Source of the DNA: an uncultured Prevotellaceae bacterium
GTDB lineage: Bacteria > Bacteroidota > Bacteroidia > Bacteroidales > Bacteroidaceae
NCBI GenBank assembly: GCA_900316685.1
Contig: ONDS01000017.1
Coordinates: 62,001 to 126,000, forward strand
Length of the DNA stretch: 64,000 nucleotides
Direction: 5' to 3'
Part shown: piece by piece, positions 42,233 through 51,247 of the stretch
Layout of the letters: every line of letters begins with the position of its first letter
Numbering within the stretch: position 1 is the first letter of the stretch
Program-made: the position numbers and the translations under genes
Notes under the pieces: model-generated
Told to the model about the DNA's origin: nothing
The model's input: the letters and a program-made list of their open reading frames with translations, nothing else
Database searches by the model: none

Positions 42233-42778
42233 ATGAAAGCAGAAATAATCATATCCGGCTTCGGCGGACAGGGTGTCCTCTCCATGGGTAAGATATTGGC
42301 TTACTCGGCCCTGATGGAAGATAAGGAAGTGACGTGGATGCCTGCCTATGGACCTGAGCAACGTGGCGGTACCGCCAATGTGACGGTCATCATTAGCGAC
42401 AAACGCATCTCGTCGCCCATCCTCAGCAAGTATGACATCGCCATCGTGCTCAACCAACCTTCGCTCGACAAGTTCGAACCGAAGGTGAAACCCGGCGGCA
42501 TCCTCATCTACGACAACTATGGTATCATCAACCCGCCCAAGCGCACCGACATCAATGTTTACACCATCGATGCCATGGACAAGGCGGCGGAGATGAAAAA
42601 CTCCAAGATCTTCAACATGATTGTGCTTGGCGGACTCCTCAAGGTCTGTCCCGTTGTCACCACCAATGGCTTGGAGAAGGCCCTCTACAAGACTCTTCCC
42701 GAGCGTCACCATGGCCTTATCCCCCTCAACATGGAGGCCGTGGCAGCCGGTGGCGAAATCATCGTGAAGAAAGAGTAA
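42233..42778 (+). CDS. korC: 2-oxoacid:ferredoxin oxidoreductase gamma subunit
   Basis: 181 residues with the gamma-subunit fold: ISGFGGQGVLSMGKILAYSA at the N-terminus, then WMPAYGPEQRGGTANVTVIIS and NMIVLGGLLK. Completes the delta-alpha-beta-gamma complex. Its start is 53 nt downstream of the inserted S23 gene. Confidence 0.9.
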   Translation: MKAEIIISGFGGQGVLSMGKILAYSALMEDKEVTWMPAYGPEQRGGTANVTVIISDKRISSPILSKYDIAIVLNQPSLDKFEPKVKPGGILIYDNYGIINPPKRTDINVYTIDAMDKAAEMKNSKIFNMIVLGGLLKVCPVVTTNGLEKALYKTLPERHHGLIPLNMEAVAAGGEIIVKKE

Positions 42779-42850
42779 TATTTCGTCGTATCTACATCTT
42801 TCGGGCGGGCCAATCGGTCCGCCCGAAGTTGTTGAAATAGACTGGTTTTT

Positions 42851-42883
42851 TTTTGCATCTTTGTTGGCTTTTTTGTATTTTTG
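42851..42883 (+). promoter_or_regulatory. Promoter of the type IIG restriction-modification gene
   Basis: TTTG at about 42851-42854, about 21-bp spacer, TATTTTTG at 42876-42883; the gene begins 110 nt downstream. Confidence 0.5.
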
Positions 42884-42993
42884 CAGAGTATCAAGAAACA
42901 GCAGATGAAATGCCCTTGCCATAGGTGAGAATGATTTGCCGGTAGAACAATCTTGCAGTCATGAGCCATTTCAATTAGAATCAATCAACAACT

Positions 42994-45900
42994 ATGCTTT
43001 TTCAGAAGAATATAGTAAAGAAATATTTGAGCGTCCTGCCGAAAGAAGAAACCGACGTGGCGTGGGCCAACTTTCAGCGGTACTTTTTGGATGCCGAGAT
43101 ACAAGCCAATATCCGCCAGTCCAAAGAGGAGCAGTTTCAAGAGGGCTTCCTCCGGGAATTGTTTGTCAAGGTGCTCGGCTATACGCTGAACCCCTCACCC
43201 GGCTACAACCTCATCACGGAGAAGAAGAACGAGACGAATGCAAAGAAAGCTGACGGAGCCATCATCATCGATGGTAAGGTGATAGGCGTGATAGAACTGA
43301 AAGACCACAAAACCACCGACCTGGCGAAAGTGGAAGCACAGGCCTTCGGTTATAAGAGCCAACATCGCGACACCCGATATGTGATTATCTCCAACTTCGA
43401 GAAAATGCGCCTATATATCGACAATGCGGTGGACTACCGTGAATGGAACCTGTTCCAGATGACGGAAGAGGATTTCCGTGAGATGTACCTCTGTCTGGCA
43501 TGGTCGCAGGTGCAGAAAGGTACGGCCCTGAAGGTGAAAGGCGAGTCTGTCTCCTCTGAGGACCAAATCACCAATACACTCTACAAAGATTATTCTCAGT
43601 TTAAGCGATTGCTTTTTGCTGACATCCTGGCTCGTAATCCGCACTCCGATGACAAAGGATGGGCCGCTGATGAAAAGGAGTGGCAGTTGCTGCTCTTCAA
43701 GAAGACACAGAAACTGCTTGACCGTCTATTGTTCATCTTCTTTGCGGAGGACTGTGGCTTGTTGCCGCCCAACTCTATAGTACAGATAATTGACCAATGG
43801 AAACAGTTGGTGGAGATGGATGAATACCGTCCGTTCTATTCGCGGGTGAAAAAGTATTTCGGTTATCTCGATACTGGCTATCAAGGGAAGAAATACGAGA
43901 TTTTCGCCTATAATGGTGGCTTGTTCAAGCCCGACGAGGTGCTCGACTCCTTGACCATCAGCGACGAGTTGTTGGTGGAACACACTGCGAAGCTGTCGGC
44001 TTACGATTTCGAGAGTGATGTCGACGTGAATATCCTCGGACATATTTTCGAGAACTCACTATCGGAGATTGAGGAGGTGACACAGCAGATAACTCAAGGA
44101 CAGACACCCGCCATGTCGAAGCGGAAGCAAGATGGAGTGTTCTACACACCCCAGTATATCACTAAGTACATCGTCGAGAACACCGTGGGACGATTATGCA
44201 ATGAGAAGAAACGGGAACTGCATATCGACGAGGCGGAATATTTCAGTGACCACCGCCGACAACTGAGCACTAAGAAACGCCTACTCGAGCAGTTGCGTCA
44301 ATACCGTGAATGGCTACTGCAAATAACCATCCTCGACCCTGCCTGTGGCAGTGGTGCTTTCCTCAATGCTGCCCTGTTGTTCCTCATGGCCGAACACCGT
44401 CTTATCGATGAGATGGAGGCGAAAGTGTTAGGCTCGACACTCGTATTTCAGGATGTGGAAAACAGCATTCTTGAACATAATCTCTACGGTGTGGATATCA
44501 ATGAGGAGAGTGTGGAGATAGCCCGCCTTGCCCTATGGCTGCGAACCGCCAAGCCTCACCGCAAACTTAATTCTCTCAATGAAAACATCAAATGCGGCAA
44601 TTCGCTCATCAGCGACCCAGCCATAGCCGGTGACAAGGCTTTCGACTGGCAGAAGGAATTTCCACAAGTATTTGAAAAGGGAGGCTTCGACGTTGTGATA
44701 GGCAATCCTCCGTATGTACAACTGCAGAGTCTTGGCGCAATGAGTGATGCCTACGCTGAAAGTGGTTTCGAAACTTACAACCGGAGCGCAGACCTCTATT
44801 GCCTGTTTACCGAGCGAGGTTACAACCTGCTTAAACCCGGTGGCTTGCAGTCGTTCATCATGCCTAACAAATGGATGCTTGTTTCCTATGGAAAGGAACT
44901 GCGTTCGTTCTTGGCTAAGACCGCCATACAGCAAATAGTCAACTTCGGTGATGTGCAGTTTTTCAACGAGGCAACTATCTATGTCTGCATCTTCGTTACC
45001 AGGAAATCCCCGGAACGGCAGGAAAGTGTGAAGGCGTTGTCGCTGAATCAGAAAACCTATCACGGCGATTTCCTCAATGAGGTGCCAAGTCAGTTGGCAG
45101 ACTTTCCCGCCGATACCTTTGGAGAGGCTGAGTGGATTATCCAGCCGAAAGCGCATTTTGACATATTGAAGAAAATGCAACGTGGTATCGCCTTGAAGGA
45201 TATGCCCATATCCATTTATAGGGGTATTTTGACTGGTTACAACGATGCTTTTTTCATCGACGAAACTACTAAACAACGTCTTATCGATGAAGACCCGAAA
45301 AGCGCAGAACTCATCAAACCTCTGCTCCGAGGGAGAGACATTCAGACTTGGGTGCCTGAGTGGGAGAGTCTGTATTTGATTTGTACATTACCTGCTTTAC
45401 AATTAGACATAGAACGTTTTATTGCAATCAAGAACCATTTGCTCTCGTTCGGAAGAGTCAGATTGGAACAGAATGGAGTTAAAGGTTCTCGCAAAAAAAC
45501 ATCTAACAAATGGTTTGAGACACAAGACACCATTAGTTATTACAAAGAATTTTCCAAGCCCAAAATCATGTACCCCAACATGACCTCGCTGTTCCCGTTC
45601 ATATATGACGAAAAGGGTTTTTATGGCAATGACAAGACCTTTATGATTACAGCCAATGACGATACGGTCAATTTGAAATATATCACTGCTATTCTCAATT
45701 CAAAATTGTGCAAACTGTGGATATGGTATAACTGTCCTGAACTCCAAGGCGGAACCCGTGAAATTAGAAAGGTTTATTTTGAAAAGTTCTGCATCCCCCA
45801 AGTTGAAAACCCACAATATTTGGCTGAGAAAACCGACCTTCAGATACAGTTGACGGCTCAGTTGCAAGAGAAGCGTAGCCGTTTCCTCCGTCGTCTTTCC

Positions 45901-46200
45901 GAGAACCTCCAAGGAGTGAAAACCAGCGCCACCTTACGGACGTTCGACAGCCTCGACTTTGCCGCTTTCGTCGCCGAACTAAAAAAGCAAAAGATAAAAC
46001 TCTCGTTGGCGCAGCAGGATGAATGGGAAGACTACTTCAACCAATACGCCAAGGCGTGTCGGGATATTTCTCATCAAATAGTGAAGGCAGACCAGGAAAT
46101 CAACATTTTGGTATATCAACTCTATGGCCTCACCTACGATGAAATCCTCGTCGTAGATCCCGATACCACATTCACCAAAGAGGAATACGAACAAGGTTGA
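42994..46200 (+). CDS. Type IIG (Eco57I-like) restriction-modification protein
   Basis: 1068 residues in one chain. The N-terminal nuclease region (about 50-150) has a PD-ExK-like core (KADGAIIIDGKVIGVIELKDHK). A helical connector follows. The methyltransferase core (about 390-620) has motif I ILDPACGSGAFL, the GVDINEESVEIARLAL region and motif IV NPPY (VIGNPPYVQL), predicting N6-adenine methylation. The C-terminal third (about 690-1000) is a TaqI-C-like target-recognition domain. No separate specificity or restriction gene flanks it, as expected for type IIG enzymes. Recognition sequence unknown. Somewhat AT-richer than neighbours, consistent with acquisition. Confidence 0.9.
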   Translation: MLFQKNIVKKYLSVLPKEETDVAWANFQRYFLDAEIQANIRQSKEEQFQEGFLRELFVKVLGYTLNPSPGYNLITEKKNETNAKKADGAIIIDGKVIGVIELKDHKTTDLAKVEAQAFGYKSQHRDTRYVIISNFEKMRLYIDNAVDYREWNLFQMTEEDFREMYLCLAWSQVQKGTALKVKGESVSSEDQITNTLYKDYSQFKRLLFADILARNPHSDDKGWAADEKEWQLLLFKKTQKLLDRLLFIFFAEDCGLLPPNSIVQIIDQWKQLVEMDEYRPFYSRVKKYFGYLDTGYQGKKYEIFAYNGGLFKPDEVLDSLTISDELLVEHTAKLSAYDFESDVDVNILGHIFENSLSEIEEVTQQITQGQTPAMSKRKQDGVFYTPQYITKYIVENTVGRLCNEKKRELHIDEAEYFSDHRRQLSTKKRLLEQLRQYREWLLQITILDPACGSGAFLNAALLFLMAEHRLIDEMEAKVLGSTLVFQDVENSILEHNLYGVDINEESVEIARLALWLRTAKPHRKLNSLNENIKCGNSLISDPAIAGDKAFDWQKEFPQVFEKGGFDVVIGNPPYVQLQSLGAMSDAYAESGFETYNRSADLYCLFTERGYNLLKPGGLQSFIMPNKWMLVSYGKELRSFLAKTAIQQIVNFGDVQFFNEATIYVCIFVTRKSPERQESVKALSLNQKTYHGDFLNEVPSQLADFPADTFGEAEWIIQPKAHFDILKKMQRGIALKDMPISIYRGILTGYNDAFFIDETTKQRLIDEDPKSAELIKPLLRGRDIQTWVPEWESLYLICTLPALQLDIERFIAIKNHLLSFGRVRLEQNGVKGSRKKTSNKWFETQDTISYYKEFSKPKIMYPNMTSLFPFIYDEKGFYGNDKTFMITANDDTVNLKYITAILNSKLCKLWIWYNCPELQGGTREIRKVYFEKFCIPQVENPQYLAEKTDLQIQLTAQLQEKRSRFLRRLSENLQGVKTSATLRTFDSLDFAAFVAELKKQKIKLSLAQQDEWEDYFNQYAKACRDISHQIVKADQEINILVYQLYGLTYDEILVVDPDTTFTKEEYEQG

Positions 46201-46224
46201 ATGCAATAGTTCTATTTTACATTT

Positions 46225-47898
46225 ATGATTAAACAAAGAGAAATAAGAAATTTTATATCATCTACAATAATGACTGCGGATATGAAAACCTCTGCCATGC
46301 AGAGGACGATGAGAATGGCGATAGTTCTGCTGTTGCTGGCGTATGCTCCGGCTTTGTGGGCTCAGCACCACGGAAGGGGTAGGGCTGCTTTTGACGAAGT
46401 ATTTATCGACCTTCGACAGCCGGGCAAACTGGAGAAAGAGTTTCCAAAAGAGAAGATTGAACAGGTGCGTGTGTTGCATCTGCGAGGACCGCTCAACAGC
46501 GACGACATGAGGTTTGTGAAACGTCTGGCAGACCGCTCGAAGGTGGTCGACGAAAAAGGTGACAAAGTGGAGGCCTACCTGGACCTCGACATGGAAGAGG
46601 CTCGTTTGGTTCGTGGAGGTCTGCTTGGTGGTCATTCCGACAACCACATCGTTTGGTCATCGCTCTTCTACAGTTGCCGTCTGTTGCGCAGCGTCATCTT
46701 GCCCCGCTCCACAGAGGAAATTGGCGACCGTGCTTTTTACGGGTGCTACCAGTTGGAACGTGTGGCGATGCCTCGTGATGTGCGCATCATCGGCGATGCC
46801 GCTTTCTCGGGATGCCGTCGGTTACACCATATCACATTCCCGCCTCAGGTGCAGGTCATCGGCAGAAATGCTTTTTACGACTGCGAGCGGCTGGTGGACG
46901 TTTATCTGCCCGATGGGTTGACTTCTTTGGGTGAAGGTGCCTTTGAAAGTTGTGACCGCTTGGAAAAAGTATCGATGCCCGACCAATTGAGTGTGATACC
47001 TGCAAGTGCTTTCTCGGGCACGGCACTCAAAGAGATTGCCTTGCCAAATAATGTGGCCGAGATAGGGAAATACGCTTTCAAGGGCACGCCAATCACCGAA
47101 TTGGCGATACCGGCCACCATCACCTTTTTCAGTCCGTCGGCAGTGGACCGCTGCGACAGACTGCAGAACATCTTTGTGGAGGAAGGAAATGCCCAATATG
47201 CCGACATCGACGGGGTGTTGTTCAGTGCCGATTACGCACAACTGCTGTTGGTGCCATGCCGTCGTCAAGGCTCGTTCAGCATTCCTCAGGGTACTGTGGC
47301 CATTGGCGATTATGCCATGAACAACTGTCGCAATATCACCATGGTTGACATTCCCGAAACGGTGGAGTCTGTCGGCGCTTATGCTTTTAGTAAATGCACC
47401 TCGCTGACCACAATGGTATTGCCTGAGATGGCTACGCACATCGGCAAGGGTGCATTCAGTGGATGCTCGTCGCTCACGGCGGTCACATTGCCTTCTGCGC
47501 TCACCCAAATACCCGCAGAGATGTTTGACGAATGTAGCAATCTGATGACTACGTGCATGCCTGAAAGTGTGGTCAGCATTGGTGAGGAAGCTTATCACAA
47601 ATGCACCGCTCTTACTGAGGTAACACTCCCTCGTAGTGTCACGACCATCGGCGATGAGGCGTTTCGCGGATGCAAAAACATGACGATGTTTAAGATGTAT
47701 GATGGTGTGACAAAAATGGGCGACAAAATTGTTTACGACTGCAAAAACCTGAATACGTTCTTCAGCCTGTGCCCTATACCGCCAGAAATCAGCAAAGTGA
47801 CTGATGGAAAAGTGGCCTTGGTCGTGCCCGCAGCCTCCGTCGAACTTTATAAGAAGGCGAAAGGGTGGAAGAAATTCCGTACGGTAAGTGGAATTTAG
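46225..47898 (+). CDS. BspA-like LRR_5 secreted protein
   Basis: 557 residues from the first ATG; the signal peptide (MRMAIVLLLLAYAPALWAQ) is better placed if translation starts at 46270 or 46282. Residues about 150-530 are BspA/TpLRR (LRR_5) repeats of 23 residues (EIGDRAFYGCYQLERVAMPRD type). BspA-like proteins mediate adhesion to host matrix or other bacteria. Unlike two other LRR proteins here it ends KAKGWKKFRTVSGI without the C-terminal tail. Begins 24 nt after the restriction-modification gene. Confidence 0.85.
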   Translation: MIKQREIRNFISSTIMTADMKTSAMQRTMRMAIVLLLLAYAPALWAQHHGRGRAAFDEVFIDLRQPGKLEKEFPKEKIEQVRVLHLRGPLNSDDMRFVKRLADRSKVVDEKGDKVEAYLDLDMEEARLVRGGLLGGHSDNHIVWSSLFYSCRLLRSVILPRSTEEIGDRAFYGCYQLERVAMPRDVRIIGDAAFSGCRRLHHITFPPQVQVIGRNAFYDCERLVDVYLPDGLTSLGEGAFESCDRLEKVSMPDQLSVIPASAFSGTALKEIALPNNVAEIGKYAFKGTPITELAIPATITFFSPSAVDRCDRLQNIFVEEGNAQYADIDGVLFSADYAQLLLVPCRRQGSFSIPQGTVAIGDYAMNNCRNITMVDIPETVESVGAYAFSKCTSLTTMVLPEMATHIGKGAFSGCSSLTAVTLPSALTQIPAEMFDECSNLMTTCMPESVVSIGEEAYHKCTALTEVTLPRSVTTIGDEAFRGCKNMTMFKMYDGVTKMGDKIVYDCKNLNTFFSLCPIPPEISKVTDGKVALVVPAASVELYKKAKGWKKFRTVSGI

Positions 47899-48318
47899 CG
47901 GTAACTCCAATCCCTGTTATCTTATGTTTAATTCAAATTGGTTGAAATAATCGTTGGATTATTGAAAAATAGTACCTTTACAACCGAATTGAAGATTATT
48001 CGGAAATTTACATCAAGATCGCAGTATATGCGTACCAACCGAGCTTCAGGAATAGAGCATTCCAAATAGCCAGGCAATGATTGTTTATAAAAACCATGCC
48101 TTGCAGCGAACATAGTGTTCGTAGCAAGGCGCTATTTTTGCATCGTTAATTAAAACCATAGGAAAAGGAAAAAGGATGACTATAAGGAAGAATGATATCA
48201 ACATGCATGTCCACGAAATGAGGCGTCATCTCATTTTGTCTCATCATCTTATCGATGATGATACGTCTTTTCTGAATGTGAAAAACAGAATATCACAAGC
48301 CTTGTGACGCTCTTATCC
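47899..48318. other. Intergenic region with one terminator-like hairpin
   Basis: Apart from the hairpin at 48098-48138, no gene, repeat or strong promoter was recognised. A TACCTTTA box near 47982 is off consensus. Confidence 0.5.
48098..48138 (+). terminator. Hairpin followed by five T
   Basis: GCCTTGC (48098-48104) pairs with GCAAGGC (48124-48130), with an inner GAACA/TGTTC helix, followed by GCTATTTTT. It probably ends the BspA-like transcript 200 nt after its stop codon. Confidence 0.55.
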
Positions 48319-48349
48319 TTGCAGATATGTGTTTTTTTTATTATCTTTG
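48319..48349 (+). promoter_or_regulatory. Promoter of the HAD/metallophosphoesterase operon
   Basis: TTG at 48319-48321, 20-bp spacer, TATCTTTG at 48342-48349; start codon 34 nt downstream. Confidence 0.7.
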
Positions 48350-48383
48350 CAACACAACACAGAAATAGGTTGAATACTTTTTT

Positions 48384-48782
48384 ATGGAAAAGCTATCTAC
48401 AAAAAAACGACCAAAATCAATATGCATCGACTTCGACGGTGTGATACACGACTATCGCAAAGGTTGGCAAGGAATCGACGTGTTCGATAGGGTGCTTCCG
48501 GGTGCTAGTGAGGCGACACGCCAATTACGGGAAGCGGGTTATATGATAATCATTCACACCAGCAGAAATGACTCTCCTGCGCTTCGTGAGTTTTTGGATA
48601 AGAACAGCATCTGTTTCGACCATATCAACCATAATCCCTATCAGCCAGAAGGTTCTGACCGTGGCAAGGTGATTGCGGATGTGTACCTTGACGATAGGGG
48701 TGTCCGTTTTACTGGCGACTGGAACGATGCCGTACGTCAGATTCTGAACTTCAAGACTTGGCAACAAGATTCTTGGATATAA
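48384..48782 (+). CDS. Small HAD-superfamily hydrolase
   Basis: 132 residues. HAD motif I ICIDFDGVIHDY, motif II region IIIHTSRND, and a late IADVYLDDRGVRF acidic motif. There is no cap domain, so it should accept large or polymeric substrates. First gene of a three-gene operon with two metallophosphoesterases; a role in phosphate-end or nucleotide processing is suggested by that context only. Confidence 0.8.
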   Translation: MEKLSTKKRPKSICIDFDGVIHDYRKGWQGIDVFDRVLPGASEATRQLREAGYMIIIHTSRNDSPALREFLDKNSICFDHINHNPYQPEGSDRGKVIADVYLDDRGVRFTGDWNDAVRQILNFKTWQQDSWI

Positions 48783-48804
48783 AGAATTAAACATAGACGA
48801 AACG

Positions 48805-49374
48805 ATGAAAATACTGCAAATCTCGGACACGCATAGCCGTCATCTGAAACTGAAGAATTTTCCGAAGGCGGATGTCATCGTACATTGTGGCGACTTTGCC
48901 GACAATGGAACGGAGGGAGAAGTTCTCGACTTCCTCAATTGGTTCATGATGTTGCCTTATCCACAAAAGATATTCGTGACAGGCAACCATGACCTCTGTC
49001 TATGGGATGCCACGGGAATAGAGGATTTGCCTGACAATATGCATTTCCTTCAAGACTGTGGTTGTGAAATCAACGGTGTGAAATTCTTCGGGTTGGCATA
49101 CAACCACCCCGAGATTTTAATTCCCGAAGATGTGGATGTGCTCGTCACCCACGAACCGCCCATCATGATTCTCGACCAGTCTGCGGGAATTCATTGGGGA
49201 AACGCACCTTTGTACAATAGGGTGATGGAGGTGAAACCCCGTTATCACCTCTTCGGCCATGCCCACGAGGGGAATGGCATCATGGAGCAAGATGGTATCG
49301 TATTCTCCAATGGTGCCCTGCTCGACGATGTGATGAACATGCGGTATGAGCCGCGCATGATAGAGATTCAATGA
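48805..49374 (+). CDS. Calcineurin-like metallophosphoesterase
   Basis: 189 residues with the full metal-binding set: ISDTHS, HCGDFADNG, TGNHDLCLW, VLVTHEPP and HLFGHAHEG. Compact, cytoplasmic, no signal peptide. Similar to small phosphodiesterases of the MPPED type. Its stop overlaps the next gene's ATG (ATGA), so the two phosphoesterases are translationally coupled. Confidence 0.87.
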   Translation: MKILQISDTHSRHLKLKNFPKADVIVHCGDFADNGTEGEVLDFLNWFMMLPYPQKIFVTGNHDLCLWDATGIEDLPDNMHFLQDCGCEINGVKFFGLAYNHPEILIPEDVDVLVTHEPPIMILDQSAGIHWGNAPLYNRVMEVKPRYHLFGHAHEGNGIMEQDGIVFSNGALLDDVMNMRYEPRMIEIQ

Positions 49375-50204
49375 TAAAAACAATGGCAAAAAAGATATTA
49401 GTTGTTCCCGATGTGCACGGACGCACGTTCTGGAAGGAACCCGTAAGGAAGTATATCGATGAAGTGAATAGGGTGGTGTTCCTCGGCGACTATCTCGACC
49501 CGTACGATGAGGAGGGGACGGACAGGAGACCCGAGGCTCTCTTCGACAACCTCATGGAAATCGTCGCACTTAAACAAGAACAGCCCGACAAGGTGGTGCT
49601 GCTTAAGGGCAACCATGACCAGCATTACGCTTCAGAACGTTTCAGGAAGGAGGCGGGAGGTTCACGGTTGGACGAAGAAAACTGGGAGAAATACCATGAG
49701 TTTTTCTGCAAGCATAAGCCTTTGTTCCGCTTGGCCCATATTGAAATGGTGAAGGGCATTCCCTATATCTTCACCCATGCAGGGGTGACAGCCTTTTGGC
49801 TCAATGAGGTGAACAGCCAAGTCTGGATGTTGCCCGATGGCGAGGTGTCGCTTGCCGACCCGCAGATCGTGGAGGCCATCAACCTCTTGGATTTCGACGG
49901 ACCAGGACAAGACCTCTTGGCCATCGTCGGGTGGCGACGGTCGTGGTTCGGCGAGAAGACGGGCAGTGTGCTCTGGGCCGACATTTTCGAACACTCTACC
50001 CCTCATGCCCCCAATGCCTATGGACTGGACAAGGTGTTCCAGGTGTTCGGTCATACGCGGTTGGATGGCCATATCGACGATAAGATGGAATATGAGAACC
50101 TCGTGATGGTCGATTCACAAAAATGTTTCATCGTCGACAGTGCCATCGACGAGAAAATCATGACTGTCAGGGATTATGAAATGAAAGTTGCCAAGGGGCA
50201 GTAG
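49371..50204 (+). CDS. PPP-like metallophosphoesterase
   Basis: 277 residues (a second Met at 49383 is also possible). Motifs VPDVHGR, FLGDYLDPYDEEG, LLKGNHDQHY, FTHAGVTAFWL and VFGHTRLDGH match the PPP/bacterial Ser/Thr phosphatase branch of the calcineurin superfamily (GDYLDP in place of GDYVDR). Could dephosphorylate proteins, ApnA nucleotides or RNA ends. Last gene of the HAD-MPE-MPE operon. Confidence 0.87.
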   Translation: MIKTMAKKILVVPDVHGRTFWKEPVRKYIDEVNRVVFLGDYLDPYDEEGTDRRPEALFDNLMEIVALKQEQPDKVVLLKGNHDQHYASERFRKEAGGSRLDEENWEKYHEFFCKHKPLFRLAHIEMVKGIPYIFTHAGVTAFWLNEVNSQVWMLPDGEVSLADPQIVEAINLLDFDGPGQDLLAIVGWRRSWFGEKTGSVLWADIFEHSTPHAPNAYGLDKVFQVFGHTRLDGHIDDKMEYENLVMVDSQKCFIVDSAIDEKIMTVRDYEMKVAKGQ

Positions 50205-50226
50205 ACCGTTAAGGCCCTTTTAGTCA

Positions 50227-50703
50227 TTACTCTATCGGTATCTCAGGGTGCTGCACGGCTAAGGGCAGACCTTTCTGCGAGAGGTAGAACATGTAGAGGA
50301 TGACGGGTTTCGTACCTCTGTTCTCGCCGTGGTGGATGGTGTTCACCATCTCCACGACGGCCTCGCCCTCATGCACCACCTTCTCTTTGCCGTCCTGTCC
50401 GATAATGGTCAGCTCGCCTTGCACCAGCACGCCGTAGTTGATGACGGGGTGGTGGTGCCAACCCAACTTCTGTCCGGGAGGGAATACGTATTTCATGGCC
50501 ACCAACTCGGGGCGACCCTGGAAATAGTCGGGCAGTTCCACACCATCCCAGCTCTGCGAGGTGCGTATCAACTCGGTCTTCTGCACTTGCTGCGCGGAGA
50601 GCTCTTCCTGCGAAGCTGTACCTTTACACGCTGTTATGACAGCCGTAGCGCCGCAAACGAGAATGGCGGCGAACATCCTTAGTCTCTTGGTCATTCGTTT
50701 CAT
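50227..50703 (-). CDS. Cupin-domain lipoprotein
   Basis: 158 residues. Signal with lipobox VITAC (Cys26). Cupin core at about 60-140: GWHHHPVINYGVLVQGELTII and a second motif around VHEGEAVVEMVNTIHHGENRG, providing His/Glu metal ligands. Periplasmic; substrate unknown. Single gene with a TATATTTG -7 box at 50844-50837 on the minus strand. Confidence 0.8.
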   Translation of the reverse strand: MKRMTKRLRMFAAILVCGATAVITACKGTASQEELSAQQVQKTELIRTSQSWDGVELPDYFQGRPELVAMKYVFPPGQKLGWHHHPVINYGVLVQGELTIIGQDGKEKVVHEGEAVVEMVNTIHHGENRGTKPVILYMFYLSQKGLPLAVQHPEIPIE

Positions 50704-50844
50704 CTTAAAGGGTTGATGGTTGCATTGTGGTGGTATGTCTATGAACTCTTTTTCTTTAGCGACATCTCTGGATATATGACCAAAGATTGTTCAGCTGTAT
50801 AGATGCCATAATCCCAACACGTTTTTTCTCTGACTGCAAATATA

Positions 50845-51247
50845 CAAACAAGAGAGAGAAAAACCAAAGGAAACAAATAAAAACAACAAAATGAAATCCT
50901 TGTAGACTTTCTAAATACAAAAAACTTCGTTATTTATTTTGTATTGTCTTCGGTTTGTATAAAAATCTCACGCTCGGAAATGAAAATAAACTTTCATTTC
51001 TCTCGCTAAATCGATTTTTTGTATAAAAATCTCACGCTCGGAAATGAAAATAAACTTTCATTTCTCTCGCTAAATCGATTTTTTGGATAAAAATCTCACG
51101 CTCGGAAATGAAAATATACCTTTCATTTCTCTCGCTAAATCGATTTTTTGCACTATCTTTTCATAAGATAGGCTGCACCTCAACAATAAAAATAAAAACT
51201 TCGTTATTTATTTTGTATTGTCTTCAGTTTGCACTATCTTTGTGGCG
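50845..51247. repeat. 38-nt direct repeats enclosing three 64-nt hairpin repeats
   Basis: The outer direct repeats (about 50920-50957 and 51194-51231) differ at one base. Between them lie three tandem units: 50957-51020, 51021-51084, 51085-51149. Each unit starts GTATAAAAATCTCACGCTCG, holds a perfect 9-bp hairpin GAAATGAAA/TTTCATTTC with a 6- or 7-nt loop, and ends in CGATTTTTT. Units 1 and 2 are identical; unit 3 differs in the loop and at its second base. The array is followed by CTATCTT/AAGATAG (a small hairpin) and leads to the promoter of the rod RNA and LRR gene. Confidence 0.88.
51212..51242 (+). promoter_or_regulatory. Promoter of the rod RNA and BspA-like gene
   Basis: TTTG at 51212-51215, 19-bp spacer, TATCTTTG at 51235-51242. 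The -33 box lies inside the right 38-nt direct repeat. The next start codon is about 400 nt away, so the transcript has a long leader. Confidence 0.7.

Noticed and set aside
50957-51149. CRISPR array
   Set aside because: The three units are contiguous with no unique spacers, and no cas genes are present.
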